64,000 nt of DNA. Source: Pelobates cultripes (taxonomy: Eukaryota > Chordata > Amphibia > Anura > Pelobatidae). The DNA lies in contig OW240924.1 in assembly GCA_933207985.1 (NCBI GenBank), positions 70,612,742-70,676,741 of the forward strand. The letters run 5' to 3'. Position numbers and translations under genes: made by a program. A model generated the notes under the pieces. It saw only the letters and a list, made by a program, of their open reading frames with translations. It was not told where the DNA came from and searched no databases. This document shows positions 35,228 through 46,095 of this stretch, piece by piece. Numbering within the stretch: the stretch's first letter is position 1; each line of letters starts with the position of its first letter.

Positions 35228-35649
35228 TCATGTAGGTTCCCCTCGTGCTTCCAAAACAACTCTGATGCATCGAGGCATGGACTCCACAAGACCTCTGAAC
35301 GTGTCCTGTGGTATCTGGCACACAGATATTAGCAGCAGATTCTTAAAGTCCTGCAAAGTGCAAGGTGAGGCCTCCATAGCTCTGATCTGTTGTTCCAGCA
35401 CATCCCACAGATGCTCCATCAGAATGAGATATGGGGAATTTGGAGGCTAAGGCAACACCTTGAACTCTTGGCCATGTTCTTCAAACCACTCCAGAAAAAT
35501 GTATGCAGTGTGGCAGGTGCATTGTCCTGCTGAAAGAGGCCACTGCCATCAGGGAACACCTCTGCCATGAAGGGATGTACATGGTCTGAAACAATCTCTT
35601 GGTGGGTACTACATGTCAAAGTCAAAGAACATTGTCCATGGCATAACAC
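35228..35649 (-). pseudogene. Tc1-like transposase C-terminal part, broken
   Basis: A DDE-type transposase would cut and paste the element in the nucleus. Seen on the minus strand: HPFMAEVFPDGSG, then FQQDNAP with the second catalytic Asp in place, and near the C-terminus MEHLWDVL with the catalytic Glu, followed by QIPQDTFRGLVESMPR. Breaks: the Trp expected before PPNSP is a stop (minus-strand TAG at 35447-35449), the Asp in the usual NSPDLNP motif is Tyr, and the stretch after FQQDNAP is out of register. The N-terminal half, upstream on the minus strand, is split by the insert at 35841 and truncated at about 36602. It cannot make a working protein. Confidence 0.8.
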
Positions 35650-35840
35650 TGCCTATGCCGGCCTGTCTTTTTACCATAGTGCATCCTGTTGCCATCACTT
35701 CACCAGGTAAACCTGGTCATCCACCTAATCTATAAGAAAACGTGATTCATCAGACCAGGCAACCTTCTTCCACTGCTCCATGGTCCAGTTCTGACACTCA
35801 CGTCCCAATTGAAGGCACTTTCGGAAATGGACAGGTCAGC

Positions 35841-35923
35841 AAGATGAGTAATCTCTCCCTCCTTTAATGTGACCGCACCGATCAGATGCGGTCAAACTAA
35901 AGGAGGGAGAAATTACTCACCTT
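35841..35923. repeat. Foldback, 37-bp arms, 9-base loop
   Basis: 35841-35877 pairs with 35887-35923, with about 4-5 mismatches in 37. The arms carry CTCTCCCTCCTTTA and its complement TAAAGGAGGGAGA. Confidence 0.85.
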
Positions 35924-36449
35924 GCCTCCAGCGCCTCTCCCTCCACACAGCTCCTGTAACAGCGGCCAGGTCCAGCGCTAGGAAGGATGCCGGCCGCTGC
36001 AAGGCGGCGCTATATGATAGCGGTGCCCACGATGACATCACTAGTGACGTGAATGTGCACGTTTTTTCGCTGTGTACGCACATTCTGGGGTCATGGGACC
36101 CAATTTAGCAAATAGCAGATTTACCAGGTTATTTAAACCCAACCCTGCAGATGTTCAGTGCGCTGTCGTGGTTTCCATCCTGTTGATTATCTGACAGTGC
36201 GTTCCTGTTTACTTATATTTGGTTATTGATCTTGGCTTGGCTTGACTTTCCTTATTTCGGTTATTCCTGATCCTTTCACTTTGTTCTTACCATATTTGTT
36301 CCTTTCTGTATTCCTAACCTTGGCTCGTTACTGCTTATTCTTTTACATTAAATCCGGCCATTCTAAGGCCCGATAATAAATTGTTACTGTTTGTTATTTT
36401 TCCGTGTTTGACTTAATTCTGAGTGTTGGGCCACTGGTTCGTCCTGACA
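35841..36449 (+). mobile_element. LTR-like insert inside Tc1-like relic no. 1
   Basis: The right end GGTTCGTCCTGACA, a polyadenylation signal AATAAA near 36376 and the block TTAAATCCGGCCATTCTAAG match the solo LTR at 4880. TGTGACCGCACC at 35868 resembles that LTR's start TGTCACGGCACC, but it sits inside a foldback (35841-35923) that the other copies lack. The left boundary is therefore uncertain and no clean target duplication is visible. It splits the Tc1-like element, so it inserted later. Confidence 0.6.
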
Positions 36450-36602
36450 CACACGCACAGGTCTGCAGCTACACAGCCCCATATGCAGCAAACTGCAATA
36501 CACTTTGTGTTCTGACACCTTTCTATAATGGCTAGCATTATGTTTTTCAGCAGTTTGAGTTACAGTAGTTCTTCTGTATGATAGGACTAGACAGGCTACA
36601 CC

Positions 36603-37801
36603 ATATACTGGATAATGGAGGAGTATGTGGTGTAGTATTTTTCACAATATGGAAAATGAAGAAAGAAATGCACTTACAGGTGGTTGGAGCTTTCAAGAGC
36701 TCCACCGCTATGTGCGTGAGCAATACAAGTCTCGCTTAAGACTACCTGGACGGGGCAGAAAAAGGAAGCTATTATTGGCTTCAACCAGATTACTGATAAG
36801 GCAGGTCGTGAAAAAAGCTTGAGTGACTGCAAAAGACCTGTAGTAAGACTTGGTGGCAACAGGCACTGAGGTTTCAGTGAGCACAGTAAGGCGCATTCTA
36901 AACACAGACGGTTTCCATGCCAGAACTCCAAGACGTACACCACTAATGACCCAAAAGCACAAGATAACTTGGCTCCAATATGTTGGATTTGTGGGATTCT
37001 GTTCTGTGGTGCGATGAAACAAAGTTGGAACTTTTCAGCCCAATGGATCAGCGGTATATCTGGAGGAAGAATAATGAAGCATACGCTGAAAAGAACACTC
37101 AGCCTACAACTGAGCATGGTGGGGGCTCAGTAATGTTCTATGGCTGCGTTGTATCCTCTGGCACTGGAAAACTGCAGCGTAAGAAAGGCAAGGTGGATTC
37201 ATTGAAGCATCAGGAAATCCTAGGAGAAAATGTCATGCTGTCTGTGAGGAAGCTGACGCTTGGGTGTCATTGGACTTTCCAACAGGAAAATGATCCCAAG
37301 CATACCTTAAATTCACCCAAGGCGTGGTTGCATGGGAAGTCCTGGAAAATGTTACAGTGGCCATCACAGTCACCTGACTTAGAAAGAGACATAGAAAATC
37401 TCTGGTGGGATTTAAAGAAGACAGTTCCAACATGCAAACCCAAGAATATTACTGATCTGGAGGCCATTGCTCATTAGCAATGAGCTAAGATTCCTCAGGA
37501 ACGCTGCCAGAATGCTGGTGTCTGGCTATGCTTCCCATTTGCAGCAGGTCATAACAGCAAAAGGCTGCTCTACTAAGCACTAAAGATGCTTGCCATGAAT
37601 GGGTTGAATCATTTTGAGACTGGAGATGTCTTTATAATTTGCATTTTCAGTTGAACTTGGGGAAACCACTTGAACCATTCATTGTGTTGAGCTATTTCAA
37701 TTGCTTTTGTTTCATTTGTTCATTGCGAACAGCTGGAAGTCTGTAAATTGTGACAATAAATCTGATTTTCAATGGGGGTTAAATCATTTTGATTACAACT
37801 G
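36603..37801 (+). mobile_element. Tc1-like transposon relic no. 2
   Basis: The right terminal repeat ends AAATCATTTTGATTACAACTG at 37801, the usual Tc1 end (CAGTTGTAATCAAAATGATT on the other strand). The left terminal repeat is missing, so the 5' end is truncated near 36603 where it meets relic no. 1. The body encodes a decayed transposase on the + strand, a different Tc1 subfamily from relic no. 1. Confidence 0.85.
36625..37580 (+). pseudogene. Tc1-like DDE transposase, broken
   Basis: Role when intact: cut-and-paste transposase. The N-terminal, DNA-binding part has PGRGRKRKL and, further on, VSVSTVRRILNTDGFHARTP, but is broken by TGA at 36820-36822 and TAG TAA at 36841-36846, with a frame change near 36970. 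The catalytic part is open at 36980-37477: first Asp in VLWCDETKLELF (residue 12), HGGGSVMFYGC, then FQQENDPKHT, where the second catalytic Asp is replaced by Glu (residue 103), and DIENLWWDLKK with the final Glu (residue 139). SPDLERDIEN has one extra residue compared with the usual SPDLNPIEN, so the spacing is 35 instead of 34. The C-terminus continues past a stop near 37475 (CQNAGVWLCFPFAAG-like text in other frames). Dead copy. Confidence 0.88.
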
Positions 37802-37911
37802 TTAGAGCTCCCAAAGTCTGTCCAACCATACTGTAGCCCACAGTGACAAGACTCGACCATAAAGCATTAAAGAGCCCGGGAATCGACTGGGCCCCTGAAC
37901 AGAGTATGGGC

Positions 37912-38652
37912 TTAAAGTGGCAATGTCATGGCCGAATCCATCCATTTTAACCCCCCTCCGGACTCTACTACATCTAATTGTCCCCCTAGTTACCACCAAA
38001 TACCCCTAAGTCCCCCAGCTTACCTATTTTTTCATCTTTATTTTGTGCCTGGACCTAGGTCCTGGGCGCCGCCATCTTTGCGTGGGTAGATGTGGGACAC
38101 GTCATCTGCTCACACTAGATAGTGCTGTGAAATTCCCGCGCATGCCCAGTTAAAAACTTGGGCATGCGAACAAGAATTTCATCTTTTCATTAATTCATCA
38201 GAAAGACAAATAAATTAATAGAAATTTCAAACAAATGAACGAAGACCTCTTTGTTCATTCGTTTGGTTTATTACAAGGAGGGAGCTACTGGCTCACAGTT
38301 CCCTCTTTGTAATATGTAAAAATAAAAGCGTCAGAGAGCGGCGTGCCCGCATTACACCTCCCCATAAGAAAGAATTGAATCAATGCTTTCCTATGGGGAA
38401 AAATGTTGACGTTGGATGTCCTTATGCAGCGCGTGAGGACGTCCAGCGTCAAATAACGGACCAAAAGTCTGTTGCGATTCCAGAAGTGTCTGGTAGACAG
38501 CCACTGAGGGTAGACTTAGTGCTGCAATGTTAACATTGCAGTTTCTCTGGAACTGCAATGTTTTATATTGCAGCACTAGGTGCAAAAGGGACACAGCGCC
38601 TAGGCCACTTCAATAAGCTGAAGTGGTCTGGGTGCCTACAGTGTCCCTTTAA
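37912..38652. mobile_element. Degenerate T2-like MITE, possibly composite
   Basis: The right end GGTGCCTACAGTGTCCCTTTAA at TTAA and the CCACTTCAATAAGCTGAAGTGG hairpin are clear. GCAATGTTAACATTGC and CAGTTTCTCTGGAACTG hairpins precede it. The left end TTAAAGTGGCAATGTCATGG at 37912 is a plausible partner, but the interior (CATGCCCAGTTAAAAACTTG, GACGTCCAGCGTC) is unlike the other copies. Two elements may be joined. Confidence 0.45.
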
Positions 38653-39180
38653 AAGTAAAAAAATATATATGTTCTACCTAATATCCCGGGGCGCATTAGT
38701 TCAGCCACTACTCCACATCATTAGTGTTGATTCATTGCTTCCCAGTAAAGTTAAGGCCAAATTAAAAACAAAACTGACTTGAATTTCCTCAATTCTCACT
38801 GTAGTCATCAACCCTGCCTGTGTGTGTTTTATGCACATACCCATTGCAAAGTTATTCAGTCAAGTTTTCATCCAATGTGAATTCCAGCTTCCAGGCCCAA
38901 AACAACTGAAATGGAACCATTCTCCAAGTCACCTATTCTATTCAATCCCTTCTAGTTTGCCCTAAAATACGAGAATTCTCTGTGAATTCCCACAATCCAC
39001 CCTTTAGGTAATAACCCTGTGAGCTGTGTATGAGCTGTACAGCAAGAGCAGCCTCCTCTCTCCCACCCACCCCCAGTGGAAGGAGGAAAGAAGGAGGGGA
39101 GGTGGAGAGCCGACCGGCCAGCCAGCCAGTCAGCCAGCGCAGGGAGGTGGGGGCCCCACTCTGGAGGAGCTCTCACACGG

Positions 39181-39261
39181 ATGCTGTTTGGTGCAGGATT
39201 GGCCTCGCTCTATTCCCGGCTGCTGCTGTCCATGCTCTCCCCGGCGCCCCACCAGGATTAA
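39181..39261 (+). other. Candidate upstream ORF 1, 26 codons
   Basis: Begins MLFGAGLASLY and ends HQD before TAA. It lies wholly in the proposed leader. If the leader is transcribed from upstream, it could damp initiation at 39387. Confidence 0.3.
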
Positions 39262-39308
39262 AGCCCCTCCAACACCTCTCCCCGGATCTTGCTGCTCCCA
39301 TCACCACC

Positions 39309-39377
39309 ATGTGGCCCCCCCGGAATGTTCCCCGCGCCATGGCCGAGCGCAGCCAGACCCGAATTGGAACCCGGTGA
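39309..39377 (+). other. Candidate upstream ORF 2, 22 codons
   Basis: Reads MWPPRNVPRAMAERSQTRIG and two more residues, ending at TGA 39375-39377, only 9 bases before the proposed main ATG. The second ATG in it (CGCCATGG) has a strong Kozak context. It could instead be a real start in another transcript. Confidence 0.3.
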
Positions 39378-39386
39378 ACGGGGACA

Positions 39387-39409
39387 ATGAGCGGCGACCA
39401 GGAGCCAGA
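39387..39409 (+). CDS. Candidate first coding exon (MSGDQEP...), product unknown
   Basis: The ATG at 39387 has A at -3 (GGGACAATGAGC). The frame reads MSGDQEP and two bases of the next codon, then meets GTGAGT at 39410-39415, a full match to the intronic half of the donor consensus. The exon base before it is A instead of the usual G. Without splicing the frame stops at once (GAG TGA), so the call depends on the donor being used. The setting, GC-rich leader plus tiny first coding exon plus long intron, is common in vertebrate genes. I do not recognise the protein from seven residues and give no name. Alternatives: the CpG-rich region starts a non-coding RNA, or the true start is in another frame or downstream. 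Confidence 0.35.
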
Positions 39410-41859
39410 GTGAGTGCTACCTGTACACCCTGTGTCTATAGACCGTGTAGGGGGCCCTTTAATGGGCACTTTGTGTTTCTGCCCACGGATGAGGAGTTCT
39501 GAATACATTGTATCTGTTTACTGCATGGGCTGCGTGCGCCCAACATTCCAACGTTCTATCCGTATCCATGATATACAGTCCTAGCAATACTCTGCTTAGA
39601 AATAGCTTTATGGGTGTATTACATGCAGGGCATGCATTGCTATGGAGTAAAATCACTGCCTCGTTCTATATTGCCTGTTGGTCTGTTTCCTGCACATTTT
39701 CTTGCATTAGATCCCTAATTATCCTGTTGTCCAATCCATATATTGGATAATGTCATTCACTAAGTGCTTCTAGAATTGTGAATCACAGAAAGCTGGGTAG
39801 CTGGCCTAGTCTCCATGGCTGTACATATGGTATCTGTTTGCTAGTTCTGTGTGCAGCTATGTTTCGTGTACTGTGTGCAGCCCCGTTGCATGTTTGATCC
39901 CTTACAGTTTGGGAGTCCTTGTATATTGCTTGAACGTTTTTTGAGAATTCTGATCCTTGTTGCATATGTATTTACAAACATAGGAATGTCCATATACCTC
40001 ATTTGCCAGTCATGTATATGTATGCTTATTCTTCCATATACCTTTCTGAGTATATACATTTAATTTTAATCCTCACAAGAAGCATATCTCAAAAACTAGT
40101 GTCTAATATTATTTTAGACTAGTTTCTATGCTGTATGTAAATATCCACATGTTGTGTGTGTTTTTTTTTTTTTGTTTTTGTTTTTGTGTGCATTTAAAGT
40201 TGATTTATTTGTGTTATATGTTTAGTTTATATAGGAGGCTATTGCATGTAATTATGACTTACACAAGTGTCTGGATTCATGTTTATTTCCCCCCAGATGA
40301 TTCTAAAACAAAGGTGTAAATGCTTGCCTAACTATTTACTGTGTATTCGTTAGTATGTTTAAATGTATGTGTTCTGGTGTACTTGGTGCATACTCTCTCT
40401 CTCTCTCTCTCTATATGCTATAAAAACTAGCTTCCTGCATGACTCACCTAAGTCATGTTCCATTGTTAATGTCATGATATGAAGAATTATGGTGTGGCTA
40501 ATGTGCCTGCAGGCATGGTAGAATGTACAGGTAGAAGTGCAAGATTAACTAGGATCTGTTATTTCTGTGTATTGCAAAAATACATTGAGACAAACATGTG
40601 CTCCCAACCTTATATGAAGTTTTCATGACATGCCATGAGATATTGATTGTGACCCTTTTTTCTTCTAATACATAACAGGCAGATTGCATTTTGTGAGAAT
40701 GGAATTTCTGTGTTTAATAAATGCTGTGTGTGTTAGTCTGTCATTTGGGTATAAAACAACGCTTTTATATTAATTAACATTGCTGGGTTATAATGTTATG
40801 TATATGCAGTTGAAACAGTGTTTATGTGTACCCCGTGTATCAACTATGCTAGTATTCTAATACCACCAGCTCAGAGACACTGTATGTAATTCATTGTCAC
40901 AATTTGTGACACTTGCGTGTTGTATGTTCGTGTGGTTGGTAATCTGAATATACCACTAGTATACTCCTAATGCTTTATGCCATTTAGCTTTGTGACTGTA
41001 AACGCTATCAGATATATCTTTTCAGATATACATGTCTTGCAGTGTGCTGTAATTATTGCAATTAATTGCAGGGGTGTCCAAAGAGTAGATGCCCAGAGGT
41101 CAAAACTCCAATTCCCATTATGCTTCTGTAGCTACAATAGCTGAAGACTATATTTTTGTCCAGCCCCAATTTGTGGGTTGTTTGTTCGTTTTGCTATGTC
41201 CTAATGTGTCTAGTGCTGAGTGTCTGCTCGTTGAGTGCCAATCACGAGTGTCACTCATTGTGTTCACTGTAATGGGTGTCCTGAATGTTTGTTTATTTCC
41301 TGTGTGGTGTACTCCCAGTGTCCGTTCCCTGTGTGTTGCCTGTCAACTCTGCTTTTCCAGTTTCCTCAGCTAATTTCTTTTAAATTTATTTTTTATTTAA
41401 AGTTGCCTTGTTCAATATGATTATTTTCTTTGTGTCTTTTTGTGGTTTGTTGTTTATTCCCTATGCTCAGTGCCTGCTCCATGTGTTGCTCTCTGTGTAC
41501 TGTATGCAGCCATCCGCCATGTTGTGCTGCTGTTTTGTGAATTGTTCTTGTTTGCATAGCAGGATCCCATTCATAAAATGTTCCCTCCCCATGTCACCTT
41601 CACATACTATGACATGTTGGAGAGACTGGAGGGGGAAGGGCAGGCAGAGGCGAGAGAGCTAAAAGCAAGTCAGGCTGAGCAGAGTGGTTTTTCAGGCAGG
41701 ACAGGCTGTGTGTGTATGTGGAGGGAGGGTTAGAACTGTGCAGGCCAAGGTTAGTGGGGGTATCGGGCAGCACAGCCTGGGGAGGACTGTTAGTTCAAGT
41801 CAGACTGAGTAGAATGGGGATGATTTTGACAATCTTTAGGGTGTAGGACGGGCTGAGTA
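39410..41859 (+). other. Presumed first intron, unique part
   Basis: Starts at the GTGAGT donor. AT/GT-rich and poor in the MITEs common elsewhere. Contains a CT microsatellite at 40392-40412, a T run at 40149-40161 and a possible hAT-like relic at about 41069-41140 (CAGGGGTGTCCAAAGAGTAG, CCAATTCCCATTATGC). No second exon recognised. Confidence 0.35.
40392..40412. repeat. (CT)n microsatellite
   Basis: About ten uninterrupted CT units. Confidence 0.9.
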
Positions 41860-42680
41860 GTAGAGGAGAGAAGAGACTAAATTCAGGTTTTAAGGATAGA
41901 CGGGGGGATAGGGCAGAGTATAGTCAGGATAAAAGGGGGGCTCAGCCAGGGTAGGCTGTGTTTAAGGGGGGCATATAGTTGACTGAATATAACAAATGGG
42001 CTTGGACAAAGGTATGCTGAGGATAAGGGGGTGGTAGACTGAAAATAAAGAGGGTTCTAGAATAGTGGTAGGCTGAAGATTAAGGGGGTGCTAGGATAAT
42101 GGTAGGCTGAAGATTAAGGGGGTGCTAGGATAGTTGTAGGCTGAGGATAAAGGAGGTCTAGGATAGTGGTTACCTCAGATTTAGGAGGTGTTAGAACAGT
42201 GTATGTTGGACGACCAGGTAGGCAGAGAATAAAGGGGAGGTAGAACAGGGTGGACTGATGATAAAGGGGGAGGTAGAACAGGGTGGACTGACGATAAGGG
42301 TGGTAGAACAGGGTAAGACTGAGTATAAGGGTGGTAGAACAGGGTAAGACTGAGGACAAAGGGGGGCTAGGACAGGGTAAAACTGAGGACAAAGGGGGGC
42401 TAGGACAGGGTAAAACTGAGGACAAAGGGGGCTAGGACAGTGTAGGCTGTGGATAAAGGGGGGCTAGGACAGTGTAGGCTGTGGATAAAGTGGGGTGGGG
42501 GCTAGGACAGGGTAGGCTGATGATAAAAGGGGTCTAGAGCAGAGTAGTCTGAGGTTAAAGAGGGGTAGTATAGGGTAGACTGAGGATAAGGGGCTAGAAC
42601 AGAATAGGTGGTGTATAAAGGAGGGGGCCCTGACCGGTTAGGCTGAGGATAAAGGGGGCGGGGGGGCTTTGGGCATAATA
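41860..42680. repeat. 33-35-bp minisatellite, about 22 degenerate units
   Basis: The unit is like GAGGACAAAGGGGGGCTAGG followed by ACAGGGTAAAACT. Early units read GAAGATTAAGGGGGTGCTAG plus GATAATGGTAGGCT. Neighbouring units at 42350-42430 are nearly identical, while the edges are diverged. The minus-strand frames with repeated PCPSPPLSSVL are by-products. Confidence 0.85.
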
Positions 42681-45600
42681 GACTTTGGACTATGTCAGGG
42701 GGTTTGTGCATGACAAACTGAGAAGTTATTGGGGTGGAATTGCACCATGACAGACTCAGGAGAATTTTGCGAGTTTTGGGCATATGAAAAATATGGGTGA
42801 ATCTTATGGAAGCGTTGGCCAATAACATGGCCTGTTCGTGTAGGATGGGATTAATGGATTATGGCAGGTTGGGGAGAACATTGTAGGGTTTGGGCAAATG
42901 AACTTGAGAAATAAAGGCTGAAAATAAATATTTTAGTGTAAAATAGTGTTCTTAGAATGGGGAAGTTTAGTCCATGGTAAACCCTTTATTTTCCTTCGTC
43001 CAAGAAGTATATGGAAGTCCTTTTAAGGATATAGTGAGCAACATCGTGTAGTTATAAAGGATATGGAGATCTGAATTAGGGAAAGTTTTATATAAGTGTT
43101 GAAGCTGAGGAGAGGTGGTGATATATTGCATATACATATGGCTGAGACATGTAGAATTGTGTATTCTGTCAGGCAGGGTTGAAAGTACTGCCCGACAACA
43201 TGCAGAAAGCTTTAAATCTCAAACGTATCAACAGGACTGACTTATAGATTTATCGCTGATATCCTATGAATTACAGATACTGCTGGGCAGTATTTTCAAG
43301 CCCTGGCCAACAGAATGGCAGAATTCATGGTGCCCTATAAATCCGGTAAATGAAGACACACACACAGTATAGACATTTATCAGAGTCAGATAAAACCATC
43401 TCACTTTTTTATTTAGTTTTTTCAAAACCATTAATCGTATTATATATATATTTTTTTGTATATGCTTTCTGTTGCTCTCAATCTTTCTTCCCTCTCTTAG
43501 CTCCTATATCTCTCCCCTCTCCCTCTTTCCTCCTCGTCACAGCCCCCCTCCCCTTCCCCCCCTTTCCTGGCCTCTCCCTCTTTCCTCCCCCTCTGCCTGT
43601 TGACACAGTTATGTGGGAAATATCAATTCAGGGAGGCTCTGGTGTCACATGACCACCTCCTCCATTCATAAAATACCTGTGTCCATTCACAATACACTGA
43701 GTGCATGAGTCCACTAGCAACATACACACACACACCTGCAAATGCTTGCTTTTCACAGACAATATGACCTCAAGGGTGTGTGTTTGGAGGGGAGGGGAGG
43801 GGCGGGGGGGGGGAGAGGGAGAGAGTACCCATGTACACTAGCCTTTGGAGAGGGGGAGGGGAGAGTACCATTTATGTATACTTCTGCCTTAGGGGAGTCA
43901 CCGCTCACAGACTCTCCTGTTTTGCACGTTTCCCATTCATATTACAGCTCTGCCTGGGGACACGTGTTGTTCACAGATACTGCTTACCTTGGGTTTATTT
44001 AACAATCCTTGTGAGATGAATAGTGTGTCTTATAAACAGATACATTTATATGCTGTTTGGGAGAGGGTTATTGTTGAGTTCACAGTCTGCAGGTGATGCT
44101 ACAAGTATGATACAATTTATAAATGTGGTCTTGGCATGACTCATGCATTGCCACTGATTAAAAGCAAGGATTTGTGGATAATCTGGGGTCTTCTGCATAT
44201 TGTGTGTGTATATAGTCTCTTTCCCTTCTCGTCTTTCATTTTATAGATGTGAATGAGATTTGTGTATACTGATAAAATTGGTAAGGGGATTGAGGAAGGG
44301 GTGGATGGCACCAATGATAGTCGAAGGGAGGGGGACGTTGTTTCTGGGCAAAGTCATTCCATCCAGGAGAAAAAGGGTTAACATTTGGTCTTCCTTTTTT
44401 TTTTTTTTTTTCTCTCCTTAATGGGTGTTTGTAATATAAGGACACTCCTCCTTGGAAAGAGCTCTGCATTCCGTAGATATTCCTTTCCTGGGGTATGCCA
44501 TGCATATCCAAACTCTTTCCTAGGGGAAATGCCATTTGAGCTGTATTCTTTATAGCAAGGGCCAAATACATCACCACTTTGATAATGTGCCCGTTGACGC
44601 ACAGGTTTTTTTTTTAAGTGTACATGAAACTCTCATCAATTATCTGTTAGATATGAGCTGTAGATTTATTTACTGTGTGGTTGCAGCACATACAAGGCTT
44701 TGTAGGTTTTTTTTTGTGTGTTTTTTGTCGTTGTCGTTGTTGTTGTTGTTGTTTTCTTTGGTCTGGTTTTCTGGCAGGTGGTAAATATGTAATATATTTG
44801 GTAAAATGTACAGAATTATTTAACCTCTTCACTACCACACAATAAAGTACTAAACAACACCAACTCATGGCGATAAATGTAAAAAATGTATTTAAAGCTT
44901 GAGTGTATTTGCAGAAAAATTAAGATAAATATTGCAGGTAGCAAAACATTTTAGATTGGGTACATTGACAGAAAATACACATTTCATTTAATGCATTACC
45001 ATATTTTAAATAAATGCAGTTAATAAGTTTAGTTTCTAGAAAACGAAAATCTGTTTAGAAAGGGCAAATATAGTTGCTAATGTTTGTGTTTAGTGTGCCC
45101 TGTCCTTTTACTGCTGCCCATTGAAGCACTGTATTAGTTTAAGGCCCTTGTATAATGCTGGAATGGAAGATATTGTACACAGTTCCTCTGAGCATGATAG
45201 GACTATAAATGGATATTGGTTTATAAAAAAAATTTCTTCCGCGAAGTTTAGTGTAATCCTGTGTATTCACTTTGCCCCAAATTATACCGAAGACATCATA
45301 TTGCAAATTTGTTACCATTTTAATTTGGAAAATGTTTACCCCAAATCGGCTATGTCACAGTTTTCTTAATCTGATTTTAATCTTAATTTTGCAATATGGT
45401 TTTTAATTTACTACAAAAAAATACACCTGATTGGGGATGGGTGGCAGACGTCTGCTACAAATGTATACAGTGGGTTAGCAGTGACAGGGTTAACTCGTTA
45501 GCAGTCGGTGATCTGTCCTGCTGCACAAAAATATTAATACTTTGCTGCTACTGTTAACTCTGTGAATATGTACTAAATCAATTATATAGCCTGTAGCCAC

Positions 45601-45804
45601 TTATATACCATGGCAAAAGATGTTTTTGGTTTTTACCCACACTGTGCAATAATTCTGTGAAGGCCCAATTTTTTAACAAACAGGGTTCTTAATTTGAGGG
45701 TTTATACATTAACCAGTGAATTGCGGGGGAACTAAAAACCAAATGATAAACTACAGGGCCGAAATAGCTCTAGTTACTGGAGAATTTTCAGCCATTTTTG
45801 CTTC
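42681..45804. other. Presumed intron or intergenic DNA with C/T- and G-rich tracts
   Basis: Holds a pyrimidine tract at 43490-43600 (CTCCCCTCTCCCTCTTTCCT and CCCCCCTCCCCTTCC), a G-rich tract at 43787-43814, a T run at 44395-44411 and GTT repeats at 44729-44753. No exon recognised. Confidence 0.4.
43787..43814 (+). repeat. G-rich tract with quadruplex potential
   Basis: Four or more runs of at least four G separated by single bases (GGAGGGGAGGGGAGGGGCGG followed by more G). Sits about 4.4 kb downstream of the candidate first exon. Confidence 0.8.
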
Positions 45805-45960
45805 AATATTATTATTATTTTATTATTTACATAGCGCCATAAGATTCCGTAGCACTGGACAATGGGTGGACTAACAGACATGTAATTGTAACCAGACAAC
45901 TGGACTTACAGGAACAGAGAGGTGGAGGGCCCTGCTCAATGAACTTAGATTCTAATATTG
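45805..45960 (-). repeat. L2-like LINE tail
   Basis: ATATTATTATTATTTTATTA, TTTACATAGCGCCATAAGAT and TCCGTAGCACTGGACAATGG, then CCTGCTCAATGAACTTAGAT. Reverse-oriented relative of the copy at 51475. Confidence 0.6.
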
Positions 45961-46095
45961 ATATTTGATATTCAATTTACTATTCAAAAAATCTCTATTG
46001 AGTAAATAAAAAAATAAAACCCAATATTGGGAAATACAGAGAATTACTAATTGAATTGCAAATTTTAGGCTAAAATAAATAATTTTCCAGCATTT

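Larger units (their letters stand above)
35188..36602 (-). mobile_element. Tc1-like transposon relic no. 1, interrupted
   Basis: The left terminal repeat CACTGATCAGCTACAACATT follows a TA at 35188. The sequence that follows encodes a Tc1/mariner-type transposase on the minus strand. Element sequence runs to about 35840 and resumes at about 36450-36602 (CAGGTCTGCAGCTACACAGC, TTCTGACACCTTTCTATAAT), so an LTR-like insert lies between. The second terminal repeat is absent: the element is cut off where Tc1-like relic no. 2 begins. Confidence 0.8.
38995..39386 (+). promoter_or_regulatory. Candidate CpG-rich promoter and 5' leader
   Basis: The only sizeable GC- and CpG-rich stretch outside repeats in the window (for example GCCGACCGGCCAGCCAGCC at 39109 and CCCCGCGCCATGGCCGAGCG at 39329). 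No TATA box is evident, as is usual for CpG-type vertebrate promoters. The + strand carries two short upstream reading frames, then an ATG in good context and a splice donor. All three frames are fairly open because of the GC content, so frame openness alone is not evidence of coding. The transcription start cannot be placed. Confidence 0.5.

Noticed and set aside
39026..39502. 158-codon frame across the CpG-rich region
   Set aside because: All three frames are open there because of GC content. It crosses the proposed donor and ends in AT-rich intron-like DNA, so it is not a convincing single-exon gene.
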